The translations under genes and the position numbers were made by a program. A stretch of 64,000 bases of DNA from a virus, in IMG/VR virus record IMGVR_UViG_3300045116_000679, positions 1 to 64,000 of that record. The stretch is one strand, 5' to 3'. A model generated the notes under the pieces. The model was not told the DNA's origin. It saw nothing but the letters and a program-made list of their open reading frames with translations, and ran no database searches. Below, piece after piece: positions 7,961 through 15,701 of this stretch; position 1 is the stretch's first letter; the number at the start of each line of letters is the position of its first letter.

Positions 7961-8475
7961 TACTTTCCCTCTTCGACATCCGCTTCGCCGATGGCGTGAA
8001 TAGTTGCCGTTACTATACGGTCGTAAACTTCAGACGCCAGAACACGCTTAGCGGCCTTCATGAACTCGCGCGCAAAAGTCTCTTTTTGATGCTTTTCACT
8101 TTGTTCTGCTTTGGTAGACCGATCGATTTTGGCCCGAGAAAGTTCTAATTCTAATTTGTGAATATCGTCTATAAGTTGGGCTTTCTTGTTCTGCCAGCCC
8201 GTCCAAATATTACGAGGTACAAAAGTATTATAGAGTGTTCGCTGAGCTATCGCATGGCTTATCTGAGCGTTTAGCTTCGCAAGAGCGGCCTGCAATTCGA
8301 CTTTCCTATGCCGAGCCCGCTCTATCCGCTGCTCAGGCGTCACCGGCTCCGGGGCGTCGCCGCGGGGGGCGGCTTGCTTGAAGGCCGTCGGATCCACGCC
8401 GCCGGTATTGCGGGTGGAATGGAGAGCCGCGCCTAAAGCGCGGGCTTGCGATGCCCGGGATGTTTCCTTGAACAT
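7960..8475 (-). CDS. coiled-coil hypothetical protein, low GC
   Basis: 171 residues. Residues about 45-135 are a charged heptad-like helix (KVELQAALAKLNAQIS and KAQLIDDIHKLELELSRAK). Base composition between about 8000 and 8330 is clearly less GC-rich than neighbours, suggesting separate acquisition. No family recognised. Overlaps the ASCH-like gene start by one base. Confidence 0.6.
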   Translation of the reverse strand: MFKETSRASQARALGAALHSTRNTGGVDPTAFKQAAPRGDAPEPVTPEQRIERARHRKVELQAALAKLNAQISHAIAQRTLYNTFVPRNIWTGWQNKKAQLIDDIHKLELELSRAKIDRSTKAEQSEKHQKETFAREFMKAAKRVLASEVYDRIVTATIHAIGEADVEEGK

Positions 8476-8750
8476 CAGCGCGAGCCCTCCGGCTGCTGCG
8501 TCCGCTCGGTCGCGTCACCGGCAGCGGCCATCACCGACCGGGCGAAGTTCCGGGCTTCGGCGCGCGGGACGGTGATGCAGGCGGTCACCTCACCGTGCTC
8601 GCCCGTGAGGCTGAACGCGATGTCGACCTCGCCGTCGGAGCGGGGCGTCGCGGCGAGCGCCCAGGCGGTGATCGGGTTCGGGAAGGCGATCGGCTCAGCC
8701 GGCGGCGGGTCGCACGCCAGCGCGGCCGCGGGAGCGGCGGTATCAGACAT
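8475..8750 (-). CDS. hypothetical phage protein
   Basis: 91 residues from MSDTAAPAAALAC. A small beta-rich core (VDIAFSLTGEHGEVTACITVPR) followed by a helix. No known motif. Overlaps the upstream gene by 8 bases. Confidence 0.55.
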   Translation of the reverse strand: MSDTAAPAAALACDPPPAEPIAFPNPITAWALAATPRSDGEVDIAFSLTGEHGEVTACITVPRAEARNFARSVMAAAGDATERTQQPEGSR

Positions 8751-9183
8751 CGGCGGTCTCCTTGGGGGTGGGGCGGCTCGCACGCCGCGGTCCGTTGAGG
8801 GGCGAGCGGTTCCAGCGGACCCGGCCCTGGCACTTCGGGCAGGGGATCTCGCCGCTCAGGATGGTCTCGTCGGACGGGATGGCGGCGATCACCGCCATCG
8901 TGAGCCCGAAGCTGGCGGCCATCGCGCGTTCTTCGGCTTCGACGTCATCGACGGTCGGCGTCTGGCGCCGGTCGCACTCGAAAGTCGCGGTTGTCCGGCC
9001 GTTGCACGGGATCAGGTCGAGCCAGCCCGATTTCACGCGCGGACCGCATCGGGCGACGAGGTCGACGCCAGCGGCGCACGGCGGCTGAGCGAGGGCGCCC
9101 CGCCAGTGCTTGCACTGCGCGAGACGCTTCTGCCGACGGCGCGCCGCCAGTTCCTCGCGGGTCGGAATGGGCGCGGCCGTCAC
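8743..9183 (-). CDS. Cys-rich protein with C-terminal zinc ribbon
   Basis: 146 residues from a GTG start that forms GTGA with the upstream stop. Several Cys residues in the first half (QCKHW, PPCAAG, ARCGP, PCNGR, ECDRR) and a CPKCQGRVRW ribbon near the C-terminus. It resembles small phage zinc-binding proteins of unknown function; it may bind nucleic acid. Confidence 0.55.
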   Translation of the reverse strand: MTAAPIPTREELAARRRQKRLAQCKHWRGALAQPPCAAGVDLVARCGPRVKSGWLDLIPCNGRTTATFECDRRQTPTVDDVEAEERAMAASFGLTMAVIAAIPSDETILSGEIPCPKCQGRVRWNRSPLNGPRRASRPTPKETADV

Positions 9184-9425
9184 GATGCGTCCTCCTCGAC
9201 GTACCAGCCCGGATACCGGCCCGGCCCACGCCCGAACTCGCGCGGTGCCGTCGCTATGCGCCGGTGCTCGGCGCAGTAAGGGGAATCGCCGGTGGTGACC
9301 TCGGCGCAGAACAGGTGCTGGCGGGCGTGGAAGCCCGTCACCGGGTAGCGGCACTGATCTCGGCCGAGGTCTGCGAGCTGGACGCCGGGCGCCGGCGCCG
9401 ATCTGATCGCGCGCAGCGCCGTCAT
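9180..9425 (-). CDS. GcrA-like zinc module (C-terminal part of GcrA)
   Basis: 81 residues. CRYPVTG, HLFCAEVTTG and SPYCAEHRRIA reproduce the Cys/His module at the C-terminus of GcrA, the alphaproteobacterial cell-cycle regulator that works with RNA polymerase sigma-70 at methylated promoters. The N-terminal DNA-binding helix-turn-helix of GcrA is absent; a GcrA-like helix-turn-helix is found instead at the end of the protein encoded at 9651-10259. That the two parts cooperate is inference. Confidence 0.65.
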   Translation of the reverse strand: MTALRAIRSAPAPGVQLADLGRDQCRYPVTGFHARQHLFCAEVTTGDSPYCAEHRRIATAPREFGRGPGRYPGWYVEEDAS

Positions 9426-9658
9426 TGCAGGCCTCCCGCGGCTTGCAGCTGGCGGCGCTGCTCATCCCGGTTGCTGACGATCACGGCCGCGAGCCGCCCG
9501 GCGGCCTCGTCCTCTGCATGGGCGAGCGTAAAGGCGGCGACTTGGGCGACGGCGTGCAGGACGCGGTTGACGCGGGCGTGCGGATCCTCGACCTCGGCGG
9601 TCTCGCGCGCGATCACCGCGAGAAGCTGGCAGGTCAGACAGGAGCAGGCGTCATGCAT
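9422..9658 (-). CDS. hypothetical helical protein
   Basis: 78 residues, largely helical and Ala-rich, with CSCLTC near the N-terminus. Overlaps the GcrA-like gene by ATGA and the regulator gene upstream by 8 bases. No function assigned. Confidence 0.55.
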   Translation of the reverse strand: MHDACSCLTCQLLAVIARETAEVEDPHARVNRVLHAVAQVAAFTLAHAEDEAAGRLAAVIVSNRDEQRRQLQAAGGLQ

Positions 9659-10259
9659 GGCGTGCGCCCTGTCGGATGCCTAGGCGCGAGAGCTCGTTTC
9701 GAACCGCGCTATGAGTGACAGGACGTCCACAGATCCGGGTCATGGCCTCGGCGATCTGCGCCGATGTGCGCCCGCTCCTCGTAAGGTCGACCAGCTGCGC
9801 GGTCTGTTCATCGGTCCAGGTGCGCCGTTTCGGGGGGCGGCGTGCGGATTTACGGACCGGAGCCTCGGGCGCGTGAAGCGCCTCGGCCAGTACCGGCACG
9901 CTGATCGGGGCCAGGACGAGGCCCCGGCCCCATACGGTGTCGATGCGGATGCCCGGCGCGCGGCGGTGTAGCTTCGTCCGGATCTTCGACAGGTGGGTGG
10001 TGATCGTCTTGATGGCCGGTTCAGTGTCGGACAGCTGGTAGATCGCCGTCATCAGTGCTTCGTAGGTCATCACCCGGCCGTGGCGCAGGGCGAGCACGAA
10101 GCGCTCCTCGGTTGCGGTAAGGCCCCAGGCGATCGGCGTTCTCAAGTCGCCCGTGATGGCCGCGCGCAGCTGCTCGATCTCGGCGTCCCGCTCGGCCAGG
10201 AGATCCCGCAGGCGGCGGATCTCGGCCGCCGTGGTGGTGGTGTCCTGAGAGTGCATCAT
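9651..10259 (-). CDS. CtrA-like winged-helix fused to GcrA-like helix-turn-helix
   Basis: 202 residues, start ATGA-overlapping the upstream stop. An N-terminal coiled coil (12-36) is followed by an OmpR/CtrA-type winged helix at 45-118, with EPAIKTITTHLSKIRTKL as recognition region and IDTVWGRGLVLAP as wing. That wing is nearly the CtrA signature ETVWGRGYVL. A basic linker leads to a second domain at 147-194 (TWTDEQTAQLV, TSAQIAEAM, SAVRNELSRLG) resembling the GcrA N-terminal helix-turn-helix. There is no receiver domain, so it cannot be phosphorylated like CtrA. It probably binds CtrA-type promoters of host or phage. Confidence 0.7.
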   Translation of the reverse strand: MMHSQDTTTTAAEIRRLRDLLAERDAEIEQLRAAITGDLRTPIAWGLTATEERFVLALRHGRVMTYEALMTAIYQLSDTEPAIKTITTHLSKIRTKLHRRAPGIRIDTVWGRGLVLAPISVPVLAEALHAPEAPVRKSARRPPKRRTWTDEQTAQLVDLTRSGRTSAQIAEAMTRICGRPVTHSAVRNELSRLGIRQGARHA

Positions 10260-10756
10260 GCCGCCGCCCTCCCGGTGTCGGGCCGGCTGGCGGCGCGCGC
10301 CGCGGCTTCCTGGGCGCGGGCCCATTCACGCACGGTGCCGTAGGTGAGGCCGTCGAGAACCGCCAAGGCCGCCGCGCAGCGGTCCGCGTCGAACATCGCG
10401 GCGTGGCACTCGTCGAGCGGGATGCCGAGGCGGTGGGCGAGGTAGGCGTAGGCCCGTTCACGGGCTCGCTTCCGGATCCCGCCTCGCGCTTTCTTGGGCC
10501 GGCCCGCATAGGCGTGATGCTGCCAAGCGGTCTTCCAGATCGGGTCGAAAGCCCGGTGCACGGCCTGACGCGCGGCGCGGACGGGAGCCGTGCCCGGAAT
10601 CCCCATCGGCGCGTGCCCGCCGGCATGGCAGCCGACGTAGCCCTTGCAGGTGTCGCACAGCCATACGGGCTTGCGGGCGAGGTCAGGACGGAGCGGGAAG
10701 ACCTCCCGGCCGTCCGTCAGGCGGGCGAGCGCGCCGCAGCAGCTGGGGGCGCACAT
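10256..10756 (-). CDS. DUF3268-like zinc-finger protein
   Basis: 166 residues. N-terminal CCGALARLTDGREVF, then LCDTCKGYVGCHAGG and a helical C-terminus with DECHAAMFDADRC. These match the 'DUF3268 zinc-finger-containing domain' pattern common in phages of alpha- and betaproteobacteria. The Cys residues (CC, CDTC, CH) probably bind one zinc. It may be a nucleic-acid-binding accessory factor. One-base overlap with the RecT-side neighbour. Confidence 0.7.
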   Translation of the reverse strand: MCAPSCCGALARLTDGREVFPLRPDLARKPVWLCDTCKGYVGCHAGGHAPMGIPGTAPVRAARQAVHRAFDPIWKTAWQHHAYAGRPKKARGGIRKRARERAYAYLAHRLGIPLDECHAAMFDADRCAAALAVLDGLTYGTVREWARAQEAAARAASRPDTGRAAA

Positions 10757-11253
10757 CAGAAGGGGAGCTCCGCGTCCGGGATACCGTCCGCCTTGTTCGC
10801 CGCGCTGATGAGAAGCTCGCGCACCTCGCGCAGACGCTCGATGTGCGGCGCGCGATCATCAGCCCCCGCTTCCGCATCGACGGCCTTGGCCGCGTTGTGC
10901 CCCTTCATCCACCAGAGCAGGTCCGCGAGGTTCGCTGCGATGTAGTAGGCCTCTTCGGCCGGGATGCGGATCTGAGCCATCCCCGGCGGCGGTTCAGCGG
11001 TACGTGCCGGATCCTCGCGCCGCGGCACCCGCGGTGCAGCCTCCTGGTCCTCGGTTTCCGGCGCGCCGGCCACGCGGACCTTGCTGAGGCCGTAGTAGGT
11101 CGACCGGACCTCGGGGTGGGACAGCCCGGCGACGAGGCCAAGCATCTCGTCCCAGAGGAGCCCCGTGACCGTCTGGGCGGCGCCGCCCGTGCCGACCGTG
11201 AGGGCCAGAGTGGTGTCCGCGTCGGCCTTGATGACGATGGGCAGGGCGCGCAT
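10756..11253 (-). CDS. hypothetical protein next to RecT
   Basis: 165 residues from MRALPIVIKADADTT. Contains a helical C-terminal half (AEEAYYIAANLADLLWWMKG). No known motif. It begins one base after the RecT stop, so it is translationally linked to the recombination pair. Confidence 0.55.
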   Translation of the reverse strand: MRALPIVIKADADTTLALTVGTGGAAQTVTGLLWDEMLGLVAGLSHPEVRSTYYGLSKVRVAGAPETEDQEAAPRVPRREDPARTAEPPPGMAQIRIPAEEAYYIAANLADLLWWMKGHNAAKAVDAEAGADDRAPHIERLREVRELLISAANKADGIPDAELPF

Positions 11254-11254
11254 G

Positions 11255-12187
11255 TCAGCCCTCCCGCCCCGCGCCGCGGCGCCCGCGGCCGGAATCGCGC
11301 TCCATCGCGCGCAGGGCCTCGTCGCCGGGGAAATCGCTGGCATCGTCGGTGATGCCGCCCTCGCCCTCCCGATCGGCTTCGGCCGCGGGTTCCTCTGCCG
11401 CCCCGGGCGCGGCGGGCTCCTCGTCCGGTGTCGGATGGTGCTCGATCTGGTCGACGAGCGGACTCTCGACCGGCGCGAACATGCGCGGGTCGCTGCCTTG
11501 GGCGGGCCGGCCGAACGCATACATCTCGTCGTCGCGCCGGATGATGTCGTCCAAGTCGGAGGACATCGGCAGCACCTTGGCGTGGCGGCGCGCGACGGTC
11601 TTGCGCGCCATCTCCTCCCACCACTGCACCCACGGGCCGCTGCCGGACGCGCGGCTCACCTTGCGCACCTTCTCGATCTCGCCGATGCTCATCACCTCGC
11701 GGCTGCGCTCGCCGCTCTTGAGCACCGCCACGGAGTAGGCTGCGATCGGCTTGCCGCGGTCGCCGAGCGCCGGCTTGTGCCGGATGTACGGCTCGTCGCC
11801 GAGCGCGTAGTCGAACTCGTCGTTTTCGAAGGCGACGTGCGCCTCCCACGAGACGATCTCGCCGCTGTTGCGGGCCTTCTTGCGGATGCCCCCGATCATC
11901 GGCATCCACTGGGCCTTGCCGTTGAACTCGACGATCGCGCCCTCGCGCCCGTCCGGCAGCAGGCCATCCTGCGCGGCCCGCATCGCGGCGTTGAAGAACG
12001 ACCGGCGCTCCAGGGTCATCAGCTTGGGGTTGTTCTGCACGGCCGTCGTCAGCACGCGCACGAACCGCTCCACCGGGATGTGCGCCGGCAGCGCGGCCTT
12101 GAACTCGCCCTCCCGGTTGTCGATCTGCTCGCGGATCTGCACAAGCGGGTTGGCTTGGCGGGGAGCGACTGCGGTTGATGCGGCCAT
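11255..12187 (-). CDS. recT: RecT-family single-strand annealing protein
   Basis: 310 residues from MAASTAVAPRQ. RecT features are the helical start QIREQIDNREGEFKAALP, PVERFVRVLTTAVQNNP and GLLPDGREGAIVEFNGK. The conserved IGGIRKKARNSGEI and the AYSVAVLKSG strand follow, then an acidic, Ala/Glu-rich tail (about 240-300). It anneals complementary single strands produced by the exonuclease encoded just upstream (12208-13179), giving a RecE/RecT-type recombination pair for phage DNA repair and circularisation. Confidence 0.9.
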   Translation of the reverse strand: MAASTAVAPRQANPLVQIREQIDNREGEFKAALPAHIPVERFVRVLTTAVQNNPKLMTLERRSFFNAAMRAAQDGLLPDGREGAIVEFNGKAQWMPMIGGIRKKARNSGEIVSWEAHVAFENDEFDYALGDEPYIRHKPALGDRGKPIAAYSVAVLKSGERSREVMSIGEIEKVRKVSRASGSGPWVQWWEEMARKTVARRHAKVLPMSSDLDDIIRRDDEMYAFGRPAQGSDPRMFAPVESPLVDQIEHHPTPDEEPAAPGAAEEPAAEADREGEGGITDDASDFPGDEALRAMERDSGRGRRGAGREG

Positions 12188-12207
12188 GACGGATTCCTCG
12201 TTGCGGG

Positions 12208-13179
12208 TCAGCGGCCCCACCAGGACGGCAGGTCCGTGAGGGCGAGTTCTTCGAGGGGAGCGGGCGCGACCCACGGCTGATCCGGCCCAAAGGCGCGGCG
12301 GGCCGACACGTAGTTCCAGAGCGCGAGGTCGACGGTCTTCTCAGCGATCGTCAGCACCTCGTTGCCGGGCGACAGCACGGTGCCCCAGGTCAGCGGCGCG
12401 TCCCCTGTCGACCAGAACACGAACACGAAGGCGTAGGCCGGCGCGGCGGCGACGCGCGCGAGCCATGCCGGATCGTGGTCGCCGTAGACGCGGCCCTCAG
12501 CGACGAGCCGCGCGAGCTGCCCGCGCGCCTGCAGGTAGGCCGCGGCCTGCACCGGGTAGGACCATTGCGCCAGGGCGCGCCGGCAGTTGTCGGGGAAGCT
12601 CGCGACGCGCAGCGGGCTGACCGATTTCAGGTCCACCACCGCGCGGGGCTTGAGGTAGTCGAACCGGGCCTTCCGGCGCACCGGCTCGCCGTCCACCTCG
12701 TCAGTCCAGACGATCGACACCTCCGGCGCACCGCCGACGAAGCTCGCGAGGAGGTGCGGGTTCGCCAGCACGGTCTCGGCCGCGCGGCGCACCCGGTCGA
12801 AGTCCTCGCCGGGCAGCACGGTCTCGCCGTTCGGCGCAAGCTCGGCGCGCGCCTTCGCGGTGAGGCGGGCCAGATCGTCCGGACGGCGCACGAAGGCCGC
12901 GGCGAAGGCCTGCTCGCCCTCCAGCACCAGCTTGTGCACCGCCTTGCCGAGCGCCTGAGCCGGCGTGGTCTCGTCGGGCGCGCGGTTCGGGTTGAGCGGC
13001 GAGGCGAACCAGTAGTCGGCCGGCTCGGCAGCCAGGCGCTTCAGGTCGGACGAGCCGAGAGCGGAGTCCGCGAAGTAGCGGTCTTCGGCGAGGCCGAAGT
13101 GGATGCCGTCCGCGAGGAGCGCGGGCGGCGCGGAGGTGGCGCCGGGGGCGGCGGAGTCGGGCAGCAGCATCGCCGTCAC
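12208..13179 (-). CDS. RecE-like PD-(D/E)XK exonuclease
   Basis: 323 residues from a GTG overlapping the upstream stop as GTGA; an ATG three codons in is an alternative. Nuclease motifs are ALGKAVHKLVLEG (76-88), Asp174 in RFDYLKP, D183-L-K185 as the D-x-K of the active site, and QAAAY (211-215). This matches the DUF3799/RecE-type exonuclease family, which digests one strand from double-strand ends. It is paired with RecT 20 bases downstream. Confidence 0.85.
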   Translation of the reverse strand: MTAMLLPDSAAPGATSAPPALLADGIHFGLAEDRYFADSALGSSDLKRLAAEPADYWFASPLNPNRAPDETTPAQALGKAVHKLVLEGEQAFAAAFVRRPDDLARLTAKARAELAPNGETVLPGEDFDRVRRAAETVLANPHLLASFVGGAPEVSIVWTDEVDGEPVRRKARFDYLKPRAVVDLKSVSPLRVASFPDNCRRALAQWSYPVQAAAYLQARGQLARLVAEGRVYGDHDPAWLARVAAAPAYAFVFVFWSTGDAPLTWGTVLSPGNEVLTIAEKTVDLALWNYVSARRAFGPDQPWVAPAPLEELALTDLPSWWGR

Positions 13180-13466
13180 GCCCCCACCAAGCCGCCGACG
13201 CGCCGCTCGAACACCGGCCGCGCCTCCATGTGCTCGGCCACCGCCGGGTCCTCGCCTGCCTGCTCGTTTACGAGCCGCGCGATGGCGACCGCGAGCGCGT
13301 GATCCTCCGCGGCGCAGCCGGGGTGGACCGGCAGCACGAGCACCCGCGGCCGGCCGCGCGCGTCGTTGATGACGCGGCTGTTCGCATCGCGCGGGCACCA
13401 GGGCGTCGGCGCGTCGAGCATGGCGAGGGTGGCCGCGGTGGCGGCCTGGGCGGCGGTCGTGCTCAC
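13176..13466 (-). CDS. hypothetical phage protein
   Basis: 96 residues. Ala-rich start, then RVLVLPVHPGC and a helix AEDHALAVAIARLVNEQAG. No recognised family. GTGA overlap with the exonuclease gene and ATGA overlap with the next gene upstream, so part of the same operon. Confidence 0.55.
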   Translation of the reverse strand: MSTTAAQAATAATLAMLDAPTPWCPRDANSRVINDARGRPRVLVLPVHPGCAAEDHALAVAIARLVNEQAGEDPAVAEHMEARPVFERRVGGLVGA

Positions 13467-13741
13467 GCGCGCCTCCCCTCGATGTATGCGCCCGCTGCGC
13501 GCAGCTCCGGCGCCATCACGCTCATGGCGTGGGCCACGACCTGCCGCATCCGCCCGGCCAGCGCCGGCTCGGCGTAGGGCAGCAGCTGCTCGAGGTGCGC
13601 GAGGTCCTGCGCGACGATCAGCAGGGTGGCGGACTGCTCCGCGATCGCCGTGGCGCGCAGTTGCGCCTGGAACGAGGCGAAGGCGGGGAGCGAGGCCGGA
13701 TCGACCGGACGGCGCGTGTCGAGGCGGATGACGGCGGCCAT
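13463..13741 (-). CDS. hypothetical helical protein
   Basis: 92 residues from MAAVIRLDTRRPVD. Two predicted helices (FQAQLRATAIAEQSATLL and HLEQLLPYAEPALAG). No known motif. Confidence 0.55.
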   Translation of the reverse strand: MAAVIRLDTRRPVDPASLPAFASFQAQLRATAIAEQSATLLIVAQDLAHLEQLLPYAEPALAGRMRQVVAHAMSVMAPELRAAGAYIEGRRA

Positions 13742-14145
13742 CAGATGCTCGCCCCCGTCACCTGCAGCCGCATCTCGCGCCGGCCGGCCTCGATGAAGTC
13801 GAGCTCGCCGCACTCGCGCGCCTCCGCCTCCTCGTTCGCGCGCAGACGCCGCTCAAGCGCGGTCGCCATGTCGTCCTCGTCGAGGGGGTTGAGGCTCAGG
13901 TGCTCAAGGGTGAGCAGTTCGAGCCGGATGTCGTCGAGGTGCCGGCGGCAGGAGAACAGCCGCTCGCGCGCCTCGCGGATCACCGCATCGTCGTCGGTGC
14001 CGACCTTCGACAGGCCGGTGTGGCCGCGGTGCAGGCGCTGAACGATGTCATCAAGACGGCGCTCGCAGGCGGCGACGGCATCGCGGGCATGCTGCAGACG
14101 GGTCGCCGGGTCGGGCTTACGGGAGAGGGAGCTGGGCGCGTTCAC
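13741..14145 (-). CDS. coiled-coil hypothetical protein
   Basis: 134 residues from a GTG start in a GTGA overlap. Long charged helices (QHARDAVAACERRLDDIVQR and RRHLDDIRLELLTLEHL) point to a coiled coil. No family recognised; position in the early operon suggests an accessory role. Confidence 0.55.
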   Translation of the reverse strand: MNAPSSLSRKPDPATRLQHARDAVAACERRLDDIVQRLHRGHTGLSKVGTDDDAVIREARERLFSCRRHLDDIRLELLTLEHLSLNPLDEDDMATALERRLRANEEAEARECGELDFIEAGRREMRLQVTGASI

Positions 14146-14243
14146 AGCCCGCCTCCCCAGGTCGTGATGACGAGGAAGCCGATGGCAGCGCACCAGCCGA
14201 GGAACAGCACCCGGCAGAGGTCGCAGGGTTCGCGGCGGCCCAT
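14142..14243 (-). CDS. very small membrane protein
   Basis: 33 residues: MGRREPCDLC then a hydrophobic stretch (VLFLGWCAAIGFLVITTW). Start and stop overlap both neighbours (TGATG and GTGA), which supports it as a real gene despite its size. One membrane segment; role unknown. Confidence 0.5.
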   Translation of the reverse strand: MGRREPCDLCRVLFLGWCAAIGFLVITTWGGGL

Positions 14244-14482
14244 CACAGCGCGCCTCCCCGGTTCATGCTGCGCACCACCGCGCGCGTGCCGAGGTACTCG
14301 ACGCCCTCGACCGGCTTGCGTGGCTCGGACCGCAGCGACGGGGTGAACTTCGGCCCGGTCGCCCACTTCGCCTTGAGGGCGGCGATGGCGTCGGCGCGGC
14401 TCGCGGCGCGCACCGGGCCCTTGTCCGTCTGGAAGTCCCGGAGGTCGCCGTAGCGGGCGACGCGCTTCTCGCGGGCGCCCAT
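14243..14482 (-). CDS. hypothetical basic protein
   Basis: 79 residues, basic (REKRVARYGDLRDFQTDKG). No known motif. Overlaps the genes on both sides by one base. Confidence 0.55.
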   Translation of the reverse strand: MGAREKRVARYGDLRDFQTDKGPVRAASRADAIAALKAKWATGPKFTPSLRSEPRKPVEGVEYLGTRAVVRSMNRGGAL

Positions 14483-14667
14483 CAGAGGATGCCCAGCGCG
14501 AGGCCGGCAGCGCCGCCGGTGAGGCTCAGCGCGGCGGTGAGGGCGGCAGCGAAGGCGGCCCAGAACGAGGCGCGCTCGCGGCGGTGCGCGCGGCGCAGCT
14601 CGCTGAAATCGACGGGGACGACCAGCAGGCCGTCAGCGGTTCGCTGGGAGGGGAAGGTGGTGCGCAT
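14482..14667 (-). CDS. small membrane protein, first gene of the leftward operon
   Basis: 61 residues from MRTTFPSQRTADG; a start three codons earlier (14676) is possible. The C-terminal third is hydrophobic (FWAAFAAALTAALSLTGG then AAGLALGIL), one or two membrane segments. It is the first gene after the leftward promoter; the -10 element is about 27 bases before this start. Confidence 0.55.
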   Translation of the reverse strand: MRTTFPSQRTADGLLVVPVDFSELRRAHRRERASFWAAFAAALTAALSLTGGAAGLALGIL

Positions 14668-14693
14668 CGCGGCCATCCGTGGGTGGATAGCCG

Positions 14694-14721
14694 TTTGTAG
14701 CACAGCTGCAAAAGCCGGCAA
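14694..14721 (-). promoter_or_regulatory. leftward early promoter with operator
   Basis: On the minus strand: -35 TTGCCG (14721-14716), a 16-base spacer, and -10 TACAAA (14699-14694). The spacer holds TTTTGCAGCTGTGC, part of a 16-base sequence (14713-14698) found identically at 16105-16120 in the divergent control region. Around it, TTTGTAGC-ACA-GCTGCAAA (14694-14712) is a near-perfect inverted repeat. A repressor bound here would block RNA polymerase. Confidence 0.7.
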
Positions 14722-14864
14722 GCGGGATTTTAAGTTCAGCTATAACAAGCCTGCTCGCGAACGCGCGACCGGTCCTGTGGATGCGTACCCCTACTACAAA
14801 TTTCGTTCTTGATCCGTTCTCATTCCTGCGACAGCCTGCACCCATCCTCACAGGGAGTAGTTTG
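14722..14864. other. intergenic region between divergent early units
   Basis: About 140 bases with a short AT-rich part (about 14728-14748). It probably contains the promoter of the rightward gene at 14865, but I cannot define convincing -35 and -10 boxes. A Shine-Dalgarno AGGGAG lies at 14852-14857. Confidence 0.4.
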
Positions 14865-15128
14865 ATGGCGATTGAGACCGTCCACGTGGTTCAGAGCTTC
14901 ACGGTGAACGAGTTCGGTGAGTATGGGCCAGACGAACCGCGTGCTTTCAAGACGGCCGCGCAGGCTCGCGACAGGGCGGAGTTCGTCCACGAGGTCGGCA
15001 AGCCGGTGATCGCCTTCTCGCGCTCGGGCGACCCGAAGATCGGCGAGTACGGCGAACCCACCATCTTGGTGCAGCTCGGCGAGATCCCGCCGGATGTGCT
15101 GGAGGCTTTCTGCGGCGAGGGCGTCTGA
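14865..15128 (+). CDS. hypothetical immunity-region protein
   Basis: 87 residues, with a good ribosome site AGGGAG seven bases before the ATG. Contains a helix KTAAQARDRAEFVHEVGKP and a beta-rich end. No known motif. It is transcribed away from the leftward operon and followed by a strong hairpin at 15179-15200. Confidence 0.6.
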   Translation: MAIETVHVVQSFTVNEFGEYGPDEPRAFKTAAQARDRAEFVHEVGKPVIAFSRSGDPKIGEYGEPTILVQLGEIPPDVLEAFCGEGV

Positions 15129-15178
15129 TGGGGCTGCGTCGGTCCGACTCGTCGGCCGCCCGTGCCCCGCCCACGAAA

Positions 15179-15200
15179 AGCCCCGCGCGAGGGCGGGGCT
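15179..15200 (-). terminator. Rho-independent terminator, best read on the minus strand
   Basis: Perfect 8-bp stem AGCCCCGC / GCGGGGCT with a 6-base loop. On the minus strand it is followed by TTTTCG, so it fits the end of leftward transcripts from the repressor side. On the plus strand there is no T run. Confidence 0.6.
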
Positions 15201-15242
15201 GTGGTGCCTGGGCCGGCAGTCAGGCAATATCGGGCGCACGAT

Positions 15243-15497
15243 ATGTCGAAAGGCATTGCCGCGATGAAGACCCGCACATTCGCGTTAGTCGAGATCGACG
15301 AAGATGCAGACCAAATTTTGCATGTATTCCCGAAACAAACTGATACAGACCGAGAAAATTGGAGGCTGAATCATAGCGGAAAAAAGAAGGTTATCGCATT
15401 CGGCGGACAATTAGAGCGTACTGCTCACCAAGTGCTTTATTTAGATGAGGGCATTCATCATCCTTGCGGCCTTGTTCCTGAGATTGGCCGCGAATGA
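15243..15497 (+). CDS. hypothetical protein, low GC
   Basis: 84 residues from MSKGIAAMKTRTF; the second ATG at 15264 is an alternative. A beta-strand start FALVEIDEDADQILHVFP, then a basic middle (NHSGKKKVIAFGG). The gene is clearly AT-richer than the surroundings. It converges with and overlaps the minus-strand gene 15391-15603 by 107 bases. No ribosome site of strong quality. Confidence 0.45.
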   Translation: MSKGIAAMKTRTFALVEIDEDADQILHVFPKQTDTDRENWRLNHSGKKKVIAFGGQLERTAHQVLYLDEGIHHPCGLVPEIGRE

Positions 15498-15603
15498 AAT
15501 GACAGAATGCGCCCATCCGTTTCGGCATGACGGTGCGGGATTCCCGTCCGCGCATGATCAGGGTTGCTACCACGCCGCACTTCGGGCAGGCCACCGACAC
15601 CAT
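15391..15603 (-). CDS. small zinc-ribbon-like protein
   Basis: 70 residues with CPKCG near the start and DDECPHL near the end, plus RGRESRTVMPKRMGAFCHF. A four-Cys/His zinc site is likely. The ribosome site is strong (AGGAG, 6 bases before the ATG on the minus strand). It overlaps the 3' end of the rightward gene 15243-15497. Role unknown; position in the immunity region suggests a regulatory function. Confidence 0.6.
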   Translation of the reverse strand: MVSVACPKCGVVATLIMRGRESRTVMPKRMGAFCHFIRGQSQEQGRKDDECPHLNKALGEQYALIVRRMR

Positions 15604-15635
15604 TAGCGGCTCCTATTCTTATCCGTTCCTAGAAA

Positions 15636-15701
15636 TCACTCCGCCGCCTCACCCACGATCCGCTTCGGCTTGCGAACGGCGCGCTTCGGGAACGGTGTCA
15701 T
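15636..15701 (-). CDS. possible 21-residue peptide after the repressor
   Basis: MTPFPKRAVRKPKRIVGEAA is a short basic peptide whose ATG overlaps the repressor stop (TGATG). Only the translational coupling supports it. Confidence 0.25.
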   Translation of the reverse strand: MTPFPKRAVRKPKRIVGEAAE

